This document shows positions 62,601-64,000 of a stretch of 64,000 nt of DNA, one piece after another; the stretch's first letter is position 1; each line of letters begins with the position of its first letter. Source of the DNA: Chionis minor (Eukaryota; Chordata; Aves; Charadriiformes; Chionididae); the NCBI GenBank assembly GCA_013398295.1, contig VZSF01010133.1, positions 62,001-126,000 on the forward strand, in the 5' to 3' direction. The translations under genes were made by a program, and so were the position numbers. The notes beneath the pieces were generated by a model. That model was not told where the DNA came from. It worked only from the letters and a program-made list of their open reading frames with translations, and did not search any database.

Positions 62601-62794
62601 ATCTGTTTAGTTTTTCTGCTGAGTTCAGGTGGCTGTCTCCCTAGGCTCTGAATATAAACAGCAGTGGGAGAGAAGTTTTTTGGACAGCTTCTTTCCACTG
62701 ATGACAGATAGAACTTAGGTAACTAGCCATATAAGGCAGCAAACTTCTAACAGCTATGCAGAAGGAGTCCTGGAAGTGTAAAGATGCCCCGTAG
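59651..62794 (+). other. Probable intron with low-complexity tracts
   Basis: An A/C-rich stretch lies at 60382-60425, a T12 run at 61451-61462 and a T/G-rich stretch at 62521-62578. No exon, RNA or repeat family was recognised. Confidence 0.5.
62521..62578 (+). repeat. T/G-rich low-complexity tract
   Basis: The stretch is made of T6 to T11 runs alternating with GG to GGGGG runs. It is purine- and pyrimidine-skewed on the + strand and non-coding. Confidence 0.85.
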
Positions 62795-63568
62795 CATCTA
62801 GCACTTGGTTAATCTGGTGACCTTCTATGATGGCGTGACTGCATTGGTGGATAAGGAAAGAGCAATTTGTGTCTTCTATCTTGACTTCTCAAAGGCCTTT
62901 GATAAAGTCCCACACAATATCCTTGTCACTAAATTGGAGAGATACAGGTTTGGTAGATGGATTATTCAATGGATGAGGAATTGGTTGTATGGCTGCATCT
63001 AAAGAGTTGCAGTCAACAGCTTGGTGTCCAAATGGAGATGAGTCAAAGTGATGTCCATCACGGGTCTTTATTAAGACTGGCACTGTTCAGTATCTTTGTT
63101 AACGGCATAGTGGGACTGAATGCTCCTCAAGCCCAGAGGAGGGCTGGAACACTTCTCCTATGGAGAAAGGCTGAGAGAGTTGGGGTTGTTCAGCCTGGAG
63201 AAGAGAAGGCTTCAAGGGAGACTGTATTTCAGCTTTTCAGTACTTAAATGGAGCTTAATGGAAAGACTGAGAAAGACTTTTTATCAAGGTCTGTAGTGAC
63301 ACGACAAGGGGAAATGATTTAAAGCTGAAAAAGGGTAGCTTTAGGCTGGACATAAGGAAGAAACTCTTTACAATGAGGGTGGTGAAATACTGCAACAAGT
63401 TGCCCAGAGAAGTTGTGGATGTCCCGCTGTTGGAAGACTTCAGGTCAGATTTACTGGAGCTTTGAGCAATCTGATTTAGTGGAAGATATTGCTACCCCAC
63501 AGCTGGGCGTTGGAACTAGATGATCCTTAAAGGTCCCTTCCAACCCAAACTGTTCTGTGGTTCTGTGA
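62795..63568 (+). mobile_element. CR1 LINE, sense, internally deleted, with intact 3' end
   Basis: The left part encodes a recognisable reverse-transcriptase segment at 62865-62999 ([19 protein letters not shown], then [18 protein letters not shown]). This is the conserved block before the catalytic YxDD region. From 63075 'ctgttcagtatctttgttaa' matches the 'ttcaatatctttattaat' segment. The sequence then jumps near 63115-63135 to the 'gagggctggaacacttctcc' block of the ORF2 3' part, so several hundred bases normally between them, including the core after YxDD, are missing. The end ('gatgatccttaaaggtccct', 'tccaacccaaactgttctgt', 'ggttctgtgat') is a normal CR1 terminus. It is not capable of transposition. 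Confidence 0.95.
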
Positions 63569-64000
63569 TAACTAAGAACTGTGTCCTAGTGAAAGCCTTG
63601 TGGGTTGCTTAGGTGCATTTGAAATCCCTTTTCTTGGGGGTGGTGGGTGAGCGGGGTGAACGGGGAAGACAGCAGGTCGTTACTGTGCTGCAAAATATGT
63701 TGGTTTAATCCTTTCATGTGAGTCATAATCCACATGGTATAGGTTGGGCCCAACTGGGAAGGTACTGGATTTTTCACCCAGTGCTGGTGGTGCGGCTTTT
63801 CTGAGATATTTCAGATGGCATAGAGATTAGAGCAATCCAGCAGCCTTGCAGTTTGATAGCATTTCCGAGGCTTCACTTAAGATGCAGTATGCGTTTCTTC
63901 ATCCTGATCGAGATAATGGGTTTTAAGCAATTACACCCAGGCTAATTCCTTTTGATAAGAGCTCTACATTATCTAAAAAAAGAATCCTAGCCGCCTGGGA
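63569..64000 (+). other. Probable intron, nothing recognised
   Basis: No exon or repeat family is seen in the last 430 bases. The window ends inside this sequence. Confidence 0.5.

Noticed and set aside
62805..63247. Two plus-strand frames with a [12 protein letters not shown] motif
   Set aside because: They are remnants of CR1 ORF2, not a host gene; they are listed under the CR1 feature.
1..64000. CRISPR arrays, tRNA or rRNA genes, bacterial-type operons
   Set aside because: No regularly spaced repeats, cloverleaf-like A and B boxes or rRNA text were seen. The sequence is vertebrate nuclear DNA.

Overview
This window looks like a piece of a bird nuclear genome. The evidence is the interspersed repeats: two CR1 LINE copies with the typical avian 3' end, older CR1/L3-like and MIR-like relics shared by amniotes, and one solo retroviral LTR of a type common in birds. 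There are no operons, tRNA or rRNA genes, CRISPR arrays or convincing multi-exon genes. Almost every open reading frame is a chance frame in non-coding DNA or a piece of a decayed retrotransposon. The species and the gene cannot be named from the sequence.

Layout: positions 1-39,500 are non-coding, probably intergenic or deep intronic. This part holds scattered repeat relics (CR1 at 971-1275, 6330-6400 and 14205-14300; L3-like at 20295-21065 and 36990-38150; MIR-like at 7365-7468, 18738-18870 and 35065-35190) and several stretches that read like conserved regulatory DNA (about 9,060-10,330, 24,290-24,560, 27,600-28,100 and 28,540-28,930). Positions 39,560-41,330 form a strong CpG island, interrupted by a 496-base assembly gap (40403-40898). 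This is the most likely promoter and first exon of a gene. An ATG in a strong Kozak context at 40292 opens a proline/arginine/alanine-rich frame that runs into the gap, and a perfect consensus splice donor lies at 41583.

From 41,600 to 64,000 the sequence is AT-rich. In sampled lines the + strand has more G than C and more T than A, as expected for an intron transcribed left to right. I read it, tentatively, as a long first intron of the gene starting at the CpG island. It contains an L3-like fragment (46190-46460), a solo LTR with a perfect 5-bp target duplication (55175-55529), CR1 copies at 56442-56703 (minus) and 62795-63568 (plus, internally deleted), and a MIR-like relic (59490-59650).

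No undescribed biological system was found. The points most worth a second look are the gap-hidden first exon and its ambiguous two-strand start site, the paired E-box palindrome and G-quadruplex tract beside it, the solo LTR, and the candidate conserved elements.
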